DNA of 52,207 nucleotides from Candidatus Binatia bacterium (lineage in GTDB: Bacteria; Desulfobacterota; Binatia; Bin18). Shown here one piece after another: positions 9,272 to 17,513 of this stretch. Position numbers and translations under genes: made by a program. Where the stretch lies: NCBI GenBank assembly GCA_022824615.1, contig JAJDZM010000148.1, positions 1-52,207 of the forward strand, in the 5' to 3' direction. Position 1 is the first letter of the stretch, and the number at the start of each line of letters is the position of its first letter. The notes below the pieces were generated by a model. That model was given only the letters and a program-made list of their open reading frames with translations. It was not told the DNA's origin and searched no databases.

Positions 9272-10996
9272 TTAGTCTCTGCCGTGGCGCAGCAGGTGGC
9301 CTGGGGTTGCGCCGGTGCAGTTGCCGTCTTCAAAGGTAACGTCGCCGTTCACCATGATCCAGCGATAGCCTTCGGCGTACTGGACGCGCCGCCACTCGCC
9401 ACCCGGAAAGTCGTGAACGACCTTTGGCTTCTCGGGGGTGAGCTTCAAGTTCTCAAGATCGTAGACGACCACATCCGCTCGGGCACCTTCTTGCAGGACG
9501 CCGCGATTCTGGAAGCCGGCGCACTGGGCAGGCATGCCGCTCAGGCGATAGTGAGCCTCTTCGAGGCTCATAAAGCCAGCGTCGCGCACCATCCACGTCA
9601 GCAGGTCGGTTGGATAAGCACCAATGGTGATGAACTTGGTATGCGCACCGCCGTCTGACACCCCGGCCATGCTGTACGGAGAAGACATCAGCTCGGATAC
9701 ATATTCCTCACGGACGTTGCGAGCGGGAGTATAGAATTCGGTCTCCAGATTTTCCTCAACCGCAATATCGAACATCGCGTCTATAACGTGCTTGTTCTCC
9801 ATCTGGGCGACTTCTTCGACCGTCTTGCCAATGAACTTTTCGAACTTCTTGCTCTTCACGGTTTCAACCGTGAAGTCTTTGAGCGAGCCGGTCACGACCG
9901 GCGTATGTCCGGTATCATATTCTGCGACCAAAGCCTGGCGAATGGCAGGATTTTTGAGCTTTTCAAGCCGTTCGGCTGGCGTGCCCATGGTCACTTCACG
10001 CAGGACATCATTGCCGTCGAACAATCCTGACATATCGGCAAAACTGAAGTACAGCCCTTGACGGAATGTCGCGGTCTGGTTGTAGATCTTGCGCCCGGCT
10101 TTGTTGGTCTTTTCCATCCAACGCAGGATACGGCGATGGATACTCGGCCGGTCGTCACGCGTCGCCGTGGCGTTAAACAGAATCGGTCGGCCACACTCGT
10201 CGGCCAAACGATCGTAGAATCTCATATCGGCTTCAAAGTCCGGGCTGGATTGGGTGAGCTGGATAAAGCCTTCTCCCCGTTCCTTCAATACCCGGCCAAA
10301 AGCGAGCACGTCCTCGTCAGCCATGGTGTCCGTCACCATCGGTGTTCCGTCGTAGTCGCGCTGGACAGAAACAAAGCCATCTCCCAAACGCTGGGCCGAG
10401 AATCCACAGCCACCTACATCCAGGGATTCACTCAGAATCTGGCACATGGTCTCTTTCTCTTTGTCTGTGGCCGGACGACTCTTGGCCGCTTCGAGCCCCA
10501 TGGTCCAGATCATAATCGGCGCAATGGGAACAAAGCTCAGGACGTTGATCCCTTTGGGCGTGCGGTCAAGAAAGTCCAGCCATTCGGGGAAGGTCTCCCA
10601 TTCCCATTTCATGCCGGCTTTCATGGACTCGTACGGAATAGCTTCGACGCGAGACATGGTCAGCATGGCACGATCACGCATCTCAGGTTTCACCGGCGCG
10701 AAACCAAATCCACAGTTGCCGAGCACGATCGAGGTGACCCCGTGCCAGCCAGACAGCGTGACATAGGGATCCCAGTTAATCTGGGCATCGTAGTGAGTAT
10801 GGAGATCGATAAAGCCCGGCGCAACGACCAGGCCATTCGCGTCCAGCGTTTTGGCCGCATCGCTCGGATTGAGCTTGCCATTCGGCTCGATCTTCGCAAT
10901 TTTGCCGTCTTTAATGCCAACGTCCCCCATAAAGCGAGGAGTGCGGGAACCATCAACAATGGTACCGCCTTGGATAAGTACGTCATATTCAGCCAT
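9272..10996 (-). CDS. N-acyl-D-amino-acid deacylase-like amidohydrolase (divergent metal site)
   Basis: 574 residues in the amidohydrolase/D-aminoacylase superfamily: a small N-terminal beta sandwich, then a TIM barrel opening with FIDLHTHYDAQ (His66, His68) and VLGNCGFGFAP (Cys95, the Cys ligand of D-aminoacylases). Asp in AGVSDGGAHTKF fits the late conserved metal Asp. However, where the classical enzymes carry His ligands on strands 5 and 6, this protein shows FIQLTQSS and ILFNATAT without His. It therefore belongs to a sister group whose substrate is unknown. AAGGGAGGA precedes the ATG. The paralog at 24607 has the same pattern. Confidence 0.85.
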   Translation of the reverse strand: MAEYDVLIQGGTIVDGSRTPRFMGDVGIKDGKIAKIEPNGKLNPSDAAKTLDANGLVVAPGFIDLHTHYDAQINWDPYVTLSGWHGVTSIVLGNCGFGFAPVKPEMRDRAMLTMSRVEAIPYESMKAGMKWEWETFPEWLDFLDRTPKGINVLSFVPIAPIMIWTMGLEAAKSRPATDKEKETMCQILSESLDVGGCGFSAQRLGDGFVSVQRDYDGTPMVTDTMADEDVLAFGRVLKERGEGFIQLTQSSPDFEADMRFYDRLADECGRPILFNATATRDDRPSIHRRILRWMEKTNKAGRKIYNQTATFRQGLYFSFADMSGLFDGNDVLREVTMGTPAERLEKLKNPAIRQALVAEYDTGHTPVVTGSLKDFTVETVKSKKFEKFIGKTVEEVAQMENKHVIDAMFDIAVEENLETEFYTPARNVREEYVSELMSSPYSMAGVSDGGAHTKFITIGAYPTDLLTWMVRDAGFMSLEEAHYRLSGMPAQCAGFQNRGVLQEGARADVVVYDLENLKLTPEKPKVVHDFPGGEWRRVQYAEGYRWIMVNGDVTFEDGNCTGATPGHLLRHGRD

Positions 10997-11025
10997 AGCT
11001 GTCCTCCCTTATCGGTCGAAAAAAT

Positions 11026-11035
11026 TGAACGTTCA
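11026..11035. promoter_or_regulatory. Palindrome TGAACGTTCA upstream of the deacylase-like gene
   Basis: A perfect 10-bp palindrome 29 bases upstream of the start codon at 10996 (minus strand). TGAACG half-sites of this kind are common in TetR-family operators. TGAACG also recurs at 23271 and 23295. No factor can be assigned. Confidence 0.35.
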
Positions 11036-11191
11036 CTCAGTCTCCACCGAACCATGCCATAGGCCGACTATGGCTGTCAACACGACATTGCCCATTCTTT
11101 GGAGGGTGGCATACCAGGTGCAGACACGAGGGGGCAGCCCGGCAATAAGGCCAGTAAAACAGGATGAGAAGAGGAACAACTGACTGCCGTG

Positions 11192-11220
11192 TTGCTTACT
11201 CAAGCGGAAGCGTTAATAAT
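11192..11220 (+). promoter_or_regulatory. Sigma-70-type promoter candidate
   Basis: TTGCTT (11192-11197), 17-nt spacer, AATAAT (11215-11220; five of six bases match TATAAT). It lies 53 bases upstream of the ATG at 11274 and would give a leader of about 47 nt containing the AGGAGGGGGAG ribosome binding site. Confidence 0.55.
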
Positions 11221-11273
11221 ATAGATATTCTAGGCCTGTTTGCGGCCAGTGCGAGGTAGAAGGAGGGGGAGAG

Positions 11274-11885
11274 ATGGGTAAAGTGGATGCACGAAGAGCC
11301 GGTGTCGTTCTGGGTCTGATATTGAGCATGGGCCTGACGACCATTTGGGTTCAGGCACAAGAGCAACAACCGGGAGACGCCGTCGCGGCGGCTGAAGCTG
11401 CCGCGCCACCGTCCGGCCAGGAGGCGATGGAAGCCGCTGAGCAGACGGGGCAAGCGGAACAAGAACAACAACCGCCAGTCCTGACGTTGGCCCTGGCCGA
11501 GCAGTTTCTGGACGCTGCCAAGGCAGAAGCACTCAAACAGGGCTGGACCATGAGCTTTGCCGTCGTCGATGTGAATGGACGCCAGGTGGCGCTCATCCGT
11601 ATGGATGGAGCCCGTTGGATGACGACCCAGGTAGCCCAGGCAAAAGCCTTTACTGCGGCAACGTTTCGGCGTCCGTCAGCGGCGGTGGAAGAGCTGGCAG
11701 AGCAACGCCCGGACTTATTTCAGAGTCTGACTCAGCTGATTAATGAACCCATGCTGCTCGCCGGTGGAGGCCTGCCGATTATTATTGATGGCACCTTGCT
11801 CGGCGGCGTTGGGGCGAGTGGCGGTACTGAGGCTGAGGACATAGACTGTGCCCAAGTTGGTCTGGACGCCATAGGGGCGGAGTAA
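11274..11885 (+). CDS. Secreted GlcG/HbpS-family (DUF336) heme-binding-type protein
   Basis: A signal peptide (about 1-28, ending VQAQ) and an Ala/Glu/Gln-rich spacer (about 30-66) precede a complete GlcG/HbpS domain. That domain begins LTLALAEQFLDAAKAEA and contains MSFAVVDVNGRQVALIRMDGA and the glycine-rich GGVGASGGTEAEDI. HbpS homologs bind heme and take part in redox sensing, and GlcG members sit in glycolate and other catabolic operons, so the role here is open. The leaderless paralog at 31486 shares the domain, which suggests one exported and one cytoplasmic version. The start has a strong AGGAGGGGGAG site and a promoter candidate at 11192. Confidence 0.88.
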   Translation: MGKVDARRAGVVLGLILSMGLTTIWVQAQEQQPGDAVAAAEAAAPPSGQEAMEAAEQTGQAEQEQQPPVLTLALAEQFLDAAKAEALKQGWTMSFAVVDVNGRQVALIRMDGARWMTTQVAQAKAFTAATFRRPSAAVEELAEQRPDLFQSLTQLINEPMLLAGGGLPIIIDGTLLGGVGASGGTEAEDIDCAQVGLDAIGAE

Positions 11886-11888
11886 GCT

Positions 11889-12785
11889 TCAAGAGGAGCG
11901 GACTTTTACGTCTGCCCGCTCCTCTTGCAATAAGAATACCGAGGTCGAGTCACGCTCGCCCCAGCCGCGGGCGAGGGCTTCGATGAACTCCTGCTCCAAC
12001 AGGTTGGCCATCTTCATTGGTACATGAAACTCCCGGCCCAGGCTTGTAGCGAGCCCAATATCCTTGCGGGCGAGACGCAAGGCAAAGCGGACGGTATCGA
12101 AATCGCCCTTGAAGATGCGTTGTGGCAGGGTGTGGTTCAGGGTGAGTCCTTGGCCCATAGCACCGTCTGCAATGGCGCGGCGGAGCGCCTCGGGTGCAAC
12201 CCCAGCCTTCACGCCGACAGTCAGTCCCTCCGCCAGGAGGGCGCGAAACCCGTTGCTGACCATATTATGGACAATCTTGGCAATCAGACCACAGCCAATA
12301 CCGCCGATGTAGGAGACCTTATTGCCAATCGCGTCGAGGACCGGTTTGACCCGCTCATAGATGGCGGGGTCACCGCCGACCATGACCGCCAGCGTGGCGG
12401 CTTGGGCGCCGACCGGCCCACCGCTGACGGGGGCATCAAGGACATGGACGTTTTGCTCCTGGTAGGCGACGTGAATCTCTCGAATGAGTGTCGGCGAACT
12501 GGTCGAGAGATCGATATAGACGGAGTTGGGATACGACCCGCTCAGGATTCCTTCTTCTCCTAAAGCGACCGCTTCCACCTCAGTCGGGCCTGGCAGCGAG
12601 GTGAAGGTCACCTCACTCGCAGCCGCAACGGCCTTAGGACTGTTGGCCCACTTGGCCCCGTGTTCAAGCTGGGTCTGCGCGGCTTCTTGACGCAGGTCGT
12701 GTACGGTCACCTCGTGTCCAGCCGCAATGATATGTGAGGCCATCGGGCCGCCCATATTCCCCAAGCCGATAAATCCCACTCGCAT
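11889..12785 (-). CDS. NAD(P)-dependent 3-hydroxyisobutyrate-dehydrogenase-family oxidoreductase, copy 1
   Basis: 298 residues, the normal length of beta-hydroxyacid dehydrogenases. The N-terminal Rossmann motif is [13 protein letters not shown] (4-16), the substrate-loop motif is [11 protein letters not shown] (117-127), and the catalytic lysine is Lys170 with Asn174 (AKIVHNMV). The enzyme should oxidise or reduce a 3-hydroxyacid (or a related semialdehyde) with NAD(P). GGAGGCAAGGAC precedes the ATG. It is the last gene of the minus-strand run 15373-11889 and stands 28 bases after its tandem paralog, with which it shares a nearly identical internal DNA block. Confidence 0.93.
   Translation of the reverse strand: MRVGFIGLGNMGGPMASHIIAAGHEVTVHDLRQEAAQTQLEHGAKWANSPKAVAAASEVTFTSLPGPTEVEAVALGEEGILSGSYPNSVYIDLSTSSPTLIREIHVAYQEQNVHVLDAPVSGGPVGAQAATLAVMVGGDPAIYERVKPVLDAIGNKVSYIGGIGCGLIAKIVHNMVSNGFRALLAEGLTVGVKAGVAPEALRRAIADGAMGQGLTLNHTLPQRIFKGDFDTVRFALRLARKDIGLATSLGREFHVPMKMANLLEQEFIEALARGWGERDSTSVFLLQEERADVKVRSS
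11890..11927. repeat. 12-bp inverted repeat inside the 3' end of the dehydrogenase gene
   Basis: CAAGAGGAGCGG (11890-11901) pairs perfectly with CCGCTCCTCTTG (11916-11927) across a 14-nt loop. It lies between the stop of the rightward gene at 11885 and the coding end of the leftward gene. The last codons of the dehydrogenase therefore form one arm or loop. There is no U-run, so termination is only possible. Confidence 0.7.
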
Positions 12786-12813
12786 GTCCTTGCCTCCGTT
12801 TGCAATTCCCAGA

Positions 12814-13716
12814 CTAGGCTTTCGGTGCTCGTACGGTTACGCCAGCACGTTCTTCTTGCAGCGCGAACGGAGCGGTCGAGTCGCGCTCTGCCCAGCCACG
12901 CGCCAGACCTTCGATGAATTCCTGCTCCACGATACTGGCGACTTTGAGCGGTACTTCACACTCACGACCCAGTTCGGTGGCCAAGCCCAAGTCCTTGCGC
13001 GCCCCCCGCAGCGCGAAGCGAACCGTATCGTAGTCGCCTTTGAAGATGACTTCGGGAACCATATAGTTCAGCATCAAGCCCTGACCTACTGCCCCATCGG
13101 CAACCGCCTTGAGTAATGCCTCGGGTTCAACACCAGCTTTGACCCCAAGAGTGAACCCCTCGGCGAGTAGAGACTGGAAGCAGATGCCAATCATATTGTG
13201 AACGATTTTGGCAATCTCACCGCAGCCGATTCCGCCCAGGTAAGAGACCTTGTTGCCAATCGCGTCGAGGACCGGTTTGACCCGCTCATAGATGGCGGGG
13301 TCACCGCCGACCATGACCGCCAGCGTGGCGGCTTGAGCGCCGACCGGCCCACCGCTGACGGGCGCGTCTAATACGTGTACTTTTTTCTCTTGATATGCAG
13401 CTTGGATTGCTCGGATGAGGGTTGGTGAACTCGTTGACAGGTCTATGTAGACCGAGTCCGGTTGTGCGCCTTGGAGAATGCCGCCCTCGCCCAGTGCTAC
13501 CGCCTCGACCTCTTTCGGGCCTGGCAGAGAAGTAAAAGTAATTTCACTGCTGGCGGCAACCGCGCGGGGGCTATCGACCCACTCGGCACCGCGCTGCAAG
13601 TGGGGTTGCGCTGCTTCGCGACGGACATCATAGACGGTGACGTCATGTCCGGCCGCGATGATATGCGAGGCCATCGGGCCGCCCATATTGCCGAGTCCAA
13701 TAAATCCTATGCGCAT
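12814..13716 (-). CDS. NAD(P)-dependent 3-hydroxyisobutyrate-dehydrogenase-family oxidoreductase, copy 2
   Basis: 300 residues from the ATG at 13716, chosen because AAGGAGGAA lies 6 nt upstream and the protein then opens [13 protein letters not shown] like its neighbour; a longer frame upstream has no such site. It has the same Rossmann, DAPVSGG and AKIVHN motifs as copy 1. The two proteins are clearly tandem duplicates that have since diverged at the C-terminal half, which may mean different substrates. It is in operon with the DUF35/thiolase-like pair upstream (82-base gap), so it may act on the hydroxyacyl or aldehyde product of that pair. Confidence 0.93.
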   Translation of the reverse strand: MRIGFIGLGNMGGPMASHIIAAGHDVTVYDVRREAAQPHLQRGAEWVDSPRAVAASSEITFTSLPGPKEVEAVALGEGGILQGAQPDSVYIDLSTSSPTLIRAIQAAYQEKKVHVLDAPVSGGPVGAQAATLAVMVGGDPAIYERVKPVLDAIGNKVSYLGGIGCGEIAKIVHNMIGICFQSLLAEGFTLGVKAGVEPEALLKAVADGAVGQGLMLNYMVPEVIFKGDYDTVRFALRGARKDLGLATELGRECEVPLKVASIVEQEFIEGLARGWAERDSTAPFALQEERAGVTVRAPKA

Positions 13717-13798
13717 GTGATTCCTCCTTTTTGCAAGAGGGAGGCCCGTCGTCTTCTCCGAGCCGCCTCCCAAATGCGCTTTAGTTAAGGTCCGGCAG

Positions 13799-14221
13799 TC
13801 AGGATTGCTTCGTCCCTACGAGACGGAATTTTGGTAACGTAATTTCTGGAGTGACATCATCAAAGGTGACTTCAACTCGCCGACCACAGCCAAGTGCATC
13901 ATTCTCACACTCAACGACTTGGCTCATAATCTGGAGTCCTTCATCCAGATCGATAAGCGCGACGTTGTAGGGGATGTCGTCGGCAAAGCCGAGGTGCCAT
14001 TGCTGATGGTAAATGCCATACGCGTAGATTGTGCCCTTGCCGCTGAGTTGAACCCAGTCCTGGTCCGGGCTGAGACAGTTCGTACAGGCCGGTCCGGGTG
14101 GCAGGTGGATATAGTCGCAGGCTGTGCACTGTTGGGCAACGAACTCATGACGTTTGGCGGCTTGCCAATACGGTTCGTTCCATTTTTCGATCACGGGCAA
14201 GGGCTTGTTGTAGTCGGGCAT
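13799..14221 (-). CDS. DUF35 zinc-ribbon/OB-fold partner of the thiolase-like protein
   Basis: 140 residues. The N-terminal rubredoxin-like zinc ribbon has Cys32, Cys35, Cys46 and Cys49 (CTAC...CTNC), followed by an OB fold starting at GKGTIYAYG. Proteins of this family form obligate complexes with thiolase-like subunits, for example ChsH2-DUF35 with Ltp2 or acetoacetyl-CoA thiolase with HMG-CoA synthase in archaea, and help bind the acyl-CoA. The start codon is 15 bases after the stop of the thiolase-like gene, with GGAGAAAGGCCC between, so the pair is co-translated. Confidence 0.92.
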   Translation of the reverse strand: MPDYNKPLPVIEKWNEPYWQAAKRHEFVAQQCTACDYIHLPPGPACTNCLSPDQDWVQLSGKGTIYAYGIYHQQWHLGFADDIPYNVALIDLDEGLQIMSQVVECENDALGCGRRVEVTFDDVTPEITLPKFRLVGTKQS

Positions 14222-14236
14222 GGGCCTTTCTCCGGT

Positions 14237-15373
14237 TTAGCTTCGTAAAATCAATGCGCCGGCATGCTCACGCAAGCCGCCGGTGTATGTACACATGAGG
14301 CGTTCCACACCCTTGATCTGCCGCGCGCCGCATTCTCCTCGCAACTGTCGCACGGCGTCACAGGTGTTTTGCCAGCCAACCATATAGGTTTCAGACAATT
14401 GTCCACCGTTGACGTTCAGCGGTAGTTCGCCGCCCAGAGCGATCCGCCCGTCTTGAATCCAGCGGCCAGATTCGCCCCGTGGACAAAAGCCGTAATTTTC
14501 CAAGGCTGCGATCACGGCCGGGCTGTATGCGTCTTGGACATATAAGGCTTGCATGTCCTGTGGCGTGCAGCCAGCCATATCAAAGACCATCTTGGCGACC
14601 GCTTCCTGTTGAAAACTCTGCATCACCAGGTCGGGCGTTTCATACGCGCGAAAAGCCTCTTGGCGACCCATCCCTCGGATATAGACTGGTGGCTTTTTCA
14701 GATCTGCCGCGCGGTCCGCCGTTGTCAGGATAAAGGCGTGCCCGCCGTCGGTGATATAGCAATAGTCAAATAATCTGAGGGGCTCCACAATGTAACGGGC
14801 ACTCATATAGTCGTTGAGCGTGATCGGTGTTTGCTGGACGGCTTTGGGGTTCAGCCTGGCATGCGCGCGCTGATTAATCGCAATCGTGGCGAGCTGCTCT
14901 TCGGTTGTCCCGTACAAATGCATGTGCCGCCGAAAGGCAAACGCGAACGGTCCGGATGGATTAAAGGCGCCGTAGGGGGCGTGTTCTTCGAGCAGGGCCC
15001 CACCGAATCTATTCCGATTCGTCTTCTGGTTCGTGCCGTATACCAGCAGGATGTACTGAGCCATGCCGGCGTTGAGCAGCAGGGCGGCGTGCTGAATCAT
15101 ATAACAGCCGGTTGCCCCTGATGCCTCGACCGCGCCACCGACCCTGGGATTGAGACCGAGCATCAGCCCAACTTTAAGATAATCGCCTTGCCTCCCGTAG
15201 CTGGGCTGCACAAATAAGCCGTCAATATCGTCTTTTTTTAGGCCGCAATCTTCTAACGCTGCCCGCGCCGCCTCTATGGCTAACTCGTCGCCAGTCTTGT
15301 CCGGGACTGCGCCTTGTTTGGTATCACCCACACCAACAATACAGACGGTGTCACACAGTTCCTGAAGCCCCAT
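14237..15373 (-). CDS. SCP-x/Ltp-type thiolase-like protein, probably a retro-aldolase
   Basis: 378 residues from the ATG at 15373 (GGAGGG 7 nt upstream; in-frame extensions have no site). The C-terminal thiolase motif GGQLSETYMVGW and the QLRGECGARQ helix place it in the lipid-transfer-protein thiolase family. At the usual nucleophile position (consensus C-x-S-G) it has VEASGATG (82-89) with Gly86 in place of Cys, and the usual GGxLSxGH histidine position holds Tyr. Ltp2, which lacks the thiolase Cys and uses tyrosines, is a retro-aldolase that works with a DUF35 partner, exactly the arrangement here. I therefore favour side-chain aldol cleavage over thiolysis. A true thiolase is less likely. 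Confidence 0.85.
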   Translation of the reverse strand: MGLQELCDTVCIVGVGDTKQGAVPDKTGDELAIEAARAALEDCGLKKDDIDGLFVQPSYGRQGDYLKVGLMLGLNPRVGGAVEASGATGCYMIQHAALLLNAGMAQYILLVYGTNQKTNRNRFGGALLEEHAPYGAFNPSGPFAFAFRRHMHLYGTTEEQLATIAINQRAHARLNPKAVQQTPITLNDYMSARYIVEPLRLFDYCYITDGGHAFILTTADRAADLKKPPVYIRGMGRQEAFRAYETPDLVMQSFQQEAVAKMVFDMAGCTPQDMQALYVQDAYSPAVIAALENYGFCPRGESGRWIQDGRIALGGELPLNVNGGQLSETYMVGWQNTCDAVRQLRGECGARQIKGVERLMCTYTGGLREHAGALILRS

Positions 15374-15500
15374 ACGGTGGCCCTCCGGCTCGGAGCGTAG
15401 TCGAAGCCTGGGTGAGAGTGCAAGTCGTCTGCCGTCTGGACGCTTGACGAAAGCGGATACCGGCGGATAAGGCAGGAGAGGCAATCAGGAGGACGTGTTA

Positions 15501-16703
15501 ATGAAAACGATGATTCAGATGGTTCCCTCAATGCCGGTACGCTCCAACGAAGAACGACGCCAGTTGCGACCCGTTGGACGCAACGTTGAACGCTATGCCC
15601 AGATCATTGACGGCATGGTCGATATCGTGAAAGCCGCAGATACGCTGGGCTATTGGGGCATGAGTTTTATTGAGCACCATTTCCACTCTGAGGGATTTGA
15701 AATGCTGCCCACTCCCGGATTGATGAACGCTTGGTTGGGCCCGTATGCCAAACAAATGCGGATGGGGCAGTTAGGCTATGTCATGGGCACGCAAAATCCT
15801 TTGCGCGTTGCGGAAGAGACCGCAGTGCTGGACCATATTCTCAAGGGTCGGTTCTTTGTCGGCTTTGCCCGCGGCTATCAAGCCCGGTGGGTCAGAACGC
15901 TCGGGCAGCAGTACAACACGCTGCCAACCCTGTCGAACCGCGAGTCTGAGCAACAGGCCACGGCCGACGATGTCAACCAGGAAATCTTTCGTGAGATGGT
16001 CACCATTGTCAAAAAAGCCTGGACCGAGCCGAGCTTTTCGTACAACGGCGAGTTCTTCAAAGTGCCGTTCCCGCACGAAGGCATCGAAGACTATCCGGCC
16101 TATCCGTGTGCCCGGGAGTATGGCGCGCCTGGAGAGATTGACGAGCACAACCGCGTCAGTCGGATCAGCGTGGTGCCGGCGCCCTACCAACGGCCACATC
16201 CACCCGTCTTTATTAGTTCATCAGGCAGTGCGGACTCGGCGCGTTGGTCGGGCGAGCAGGACTTTACTTGTTGCTATTTTGCGCCCATGGCCGGGGCACG
16301 TGTCCAGGACGTTGCCTACCGGGAAGGCGCGGCCCAGCGCGGGCAGACACTCAGCCCCGGACAGGGGCAGGGCTTGTTGCGCTTCTTGTATGTCGGAAAG
16401 ACGCGAGAGGCGGCCTACGAGAAAGTGGAAAAATGCATCGTGCCGTTTTTCTCGGAATTTGCCTCGCACTTCTTCCCGGTTTTACTCAGCGAAGGCAGTG
16501 GGTCCATGCTTGAGCGGGTGCTCAACACGGGGCTGATCGTGGCGGGCACGGTCGATGATGTCAAACGGCAGGTGGCCGAGGTCTACGAGGAGATTCCGTT
16601 CGAGTATTTTTCCCTGGTCGCCTACAACGGTCTCGAACCCCAAGACCAACTCCTCGAAGACATCGAGCTGTTCGCCACCAAGGTCGCCCCGGAGTTTGCG
16701 TAA
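15501..16703 (+). CDS. LLM-class (luciferase-like) flavin-dependent oxidoreductase
   Basis: 400 residues from the ATG at 15501 (AGGAGG 8 nt upstream). It is a bacterial-luciferase-type TIM barrel with the typical segments DTLGYWGMSFIEHHF near the N-terminus, NPLRVAEETAVLDHILKGRF and FVGFARGYQ. These enzymes use FMN or F420 to oxidise small organic substrates, often as monooxygenases needing a flavin reductase. It is divergent from the thiolase-like operon with 127 bases between starts. Two other LLM genes (23404, 49269) lie in the window. They are not close copies, so substrates probably differ. The substrate cannot be read from sequence. Confidence 0.92.
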   Translation: MKTMIQMVPSMPVRSNEERRQLRPVGRNVERYAQIIDGMVDIVKAADTLGYWGMSFIEHHFHSEGFEMLPTPGLMNAWLGPYAKQMRMGQLGYVMGTQNPLRVAEETAVLDHILKGRFFVGFARGYQARWVRTLGQQYNTLPTLSNRESEQQATADDVNQEIFREMVTIVKKAWTEPSFSYNGEFFKVPFPHEGIEDYPAYPCAREYGAPGEIDEHNRVSRISVVPAPYQRPHPPVFISSSGSADSARWSGEQDFTCCYFAPMAGARVQDVAYREGAAQRGQTLSPGQGQGLLRFLYVGKTREAAYEKVEKCIVPFFSEFASHFFPVLLSEGSGSMLERVLNTGLIVAGTVDDVKRQVAEVYEEIPFEYFSLVAYNGLEPQDQLLEDIELFATKVAPEFA

Positions 16704-16755
16704 TACCCTTCAGGCCTCTTCGCTTCTAATTCAGTGAAGAAGGAAAAGCGTCACC

Positions 16756-17478
16756 ATGCGACCTGTTTTTCGGCTTCTCCTTTGTATTGCCTTGTTGTGG
16801 GTCTGTGTAGGAGACCGCTCTGTTATGGCGGAAGACGCTGATCCTGTGGATTGTAGCTTCACCAGCTTCACCGATCTGGTGTTATCCACAGAACCAGAGC
16901 AGATTGCCGCGTGCCGAGTTGCCGCTGAAAGCGGAAACGCGAATGTGCAGTTTGCACTCGGTTTCAGGTACGATTGGGAAGGGAACTATGCCGAAGCGAT
17001 GAAATGGTATCGCCGCGCCGCTAAACAAGGAGATGCTAAGGCGCAGATCCAACTCGGCTTCATGTACGAGCGGGGCAACGGCGTACCAGTGAATGAGGCT
17101 GAGGCAACGGCGTGGTTTCGTCTTGCTGCCGAGCAGGGAGACGCGGAGGGGCAATTCAAGCTGGGTCTCCAGTACTACTGGGGCGAGGGTGTTCTACAGG
17201 ATTATACCCAGGCGGTAGCGTGGTATCACCGCGCCGCCGAACAGGGAGATGACGGGGCACAGTACAATCTCGGGATCGCATACTACAATGGTAAAGGCGT
17301 CCCACAGGATTACACTCTAGCCCATATGTGGTTCAATCTCGCTGGGACGAGCACATTTAATGAACTTGCGCGTGAAGCACGTGACAACGTTGCAAAGCAA
17401 ATGACGCCAGCACAGCTTGCCGAAGCTCAGCGCTTGGCACGCGAGTGGACAGCGACGCATAGGACGAGGACGAAGTAG
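16756..17478 (+). CDS. Secreted Sel1-like-repeat (SLR) protein
   Basis: 240 residues with a signal peptide (about 1-25, ending VMAE), a short Cys-containing region, then about four Sel1-type repeats of 36 residues (about 62-206). Typical repeat text is AMKWYRRAAKQGDAKAQIQLG, with LGxxYxxGxGV between helices. SLR proteins are solenoid scaffolds for protein-protein contacts in the periplasm or envelope. No catalytic residues are present. AAGGAAAAG precedes the ATG. It precedes the AT-richer gene at 17514 by 35 bases and could be co-transcribed with it. Confidence 0.88.
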   Translation: MRPVFRLLLCIALLWVCVGDRSVMAEDADPVDCSFTSFTDLVLSTEPEQIAACRVAAESGNANVQFALGFRYDWEGNYAEAMKWYRRAAKQGDAKAQIQLGFMYERGNGVPVNEAEATAWFRLAAEQGDAEGQFKLGLQYYWGEGVLQDYTQAVAWYHRAAEQGDDGAQYNLGIAYYNGKGVPQDYTLAHMWFNLAGTSTFNELAREARDNVAKQMTPAQLAEAQRLAREWTATHRTRTK

Positions 17479-17513
17479 TCAGGCTTGACTATCCAGCCAG
17501 AAGGAAAAGGTAA

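Noticed and set aside
10058-11062. 334-codon open frame antisense to the deacylase-like gene
   Set aside because: It is an artefact of GC-rich codon use. The opposite strand holds an intact amidohydrolase with motifs and a strong ribosome binding site.
13739-13771. GGGAGGC/GCCTCCC hairpin between the DUF35 and dehydrogenase genes
   Set aside because: The 19-base loop, short stem and lack of a U-run make a terminator or riboswitch claim unsupported.
15778-16536. 252-codon frame overlapping the LLM gene
   Set aside because: It is an Arg/Ser/Pro-rich translation of another frame, the usual signature of a shadow.
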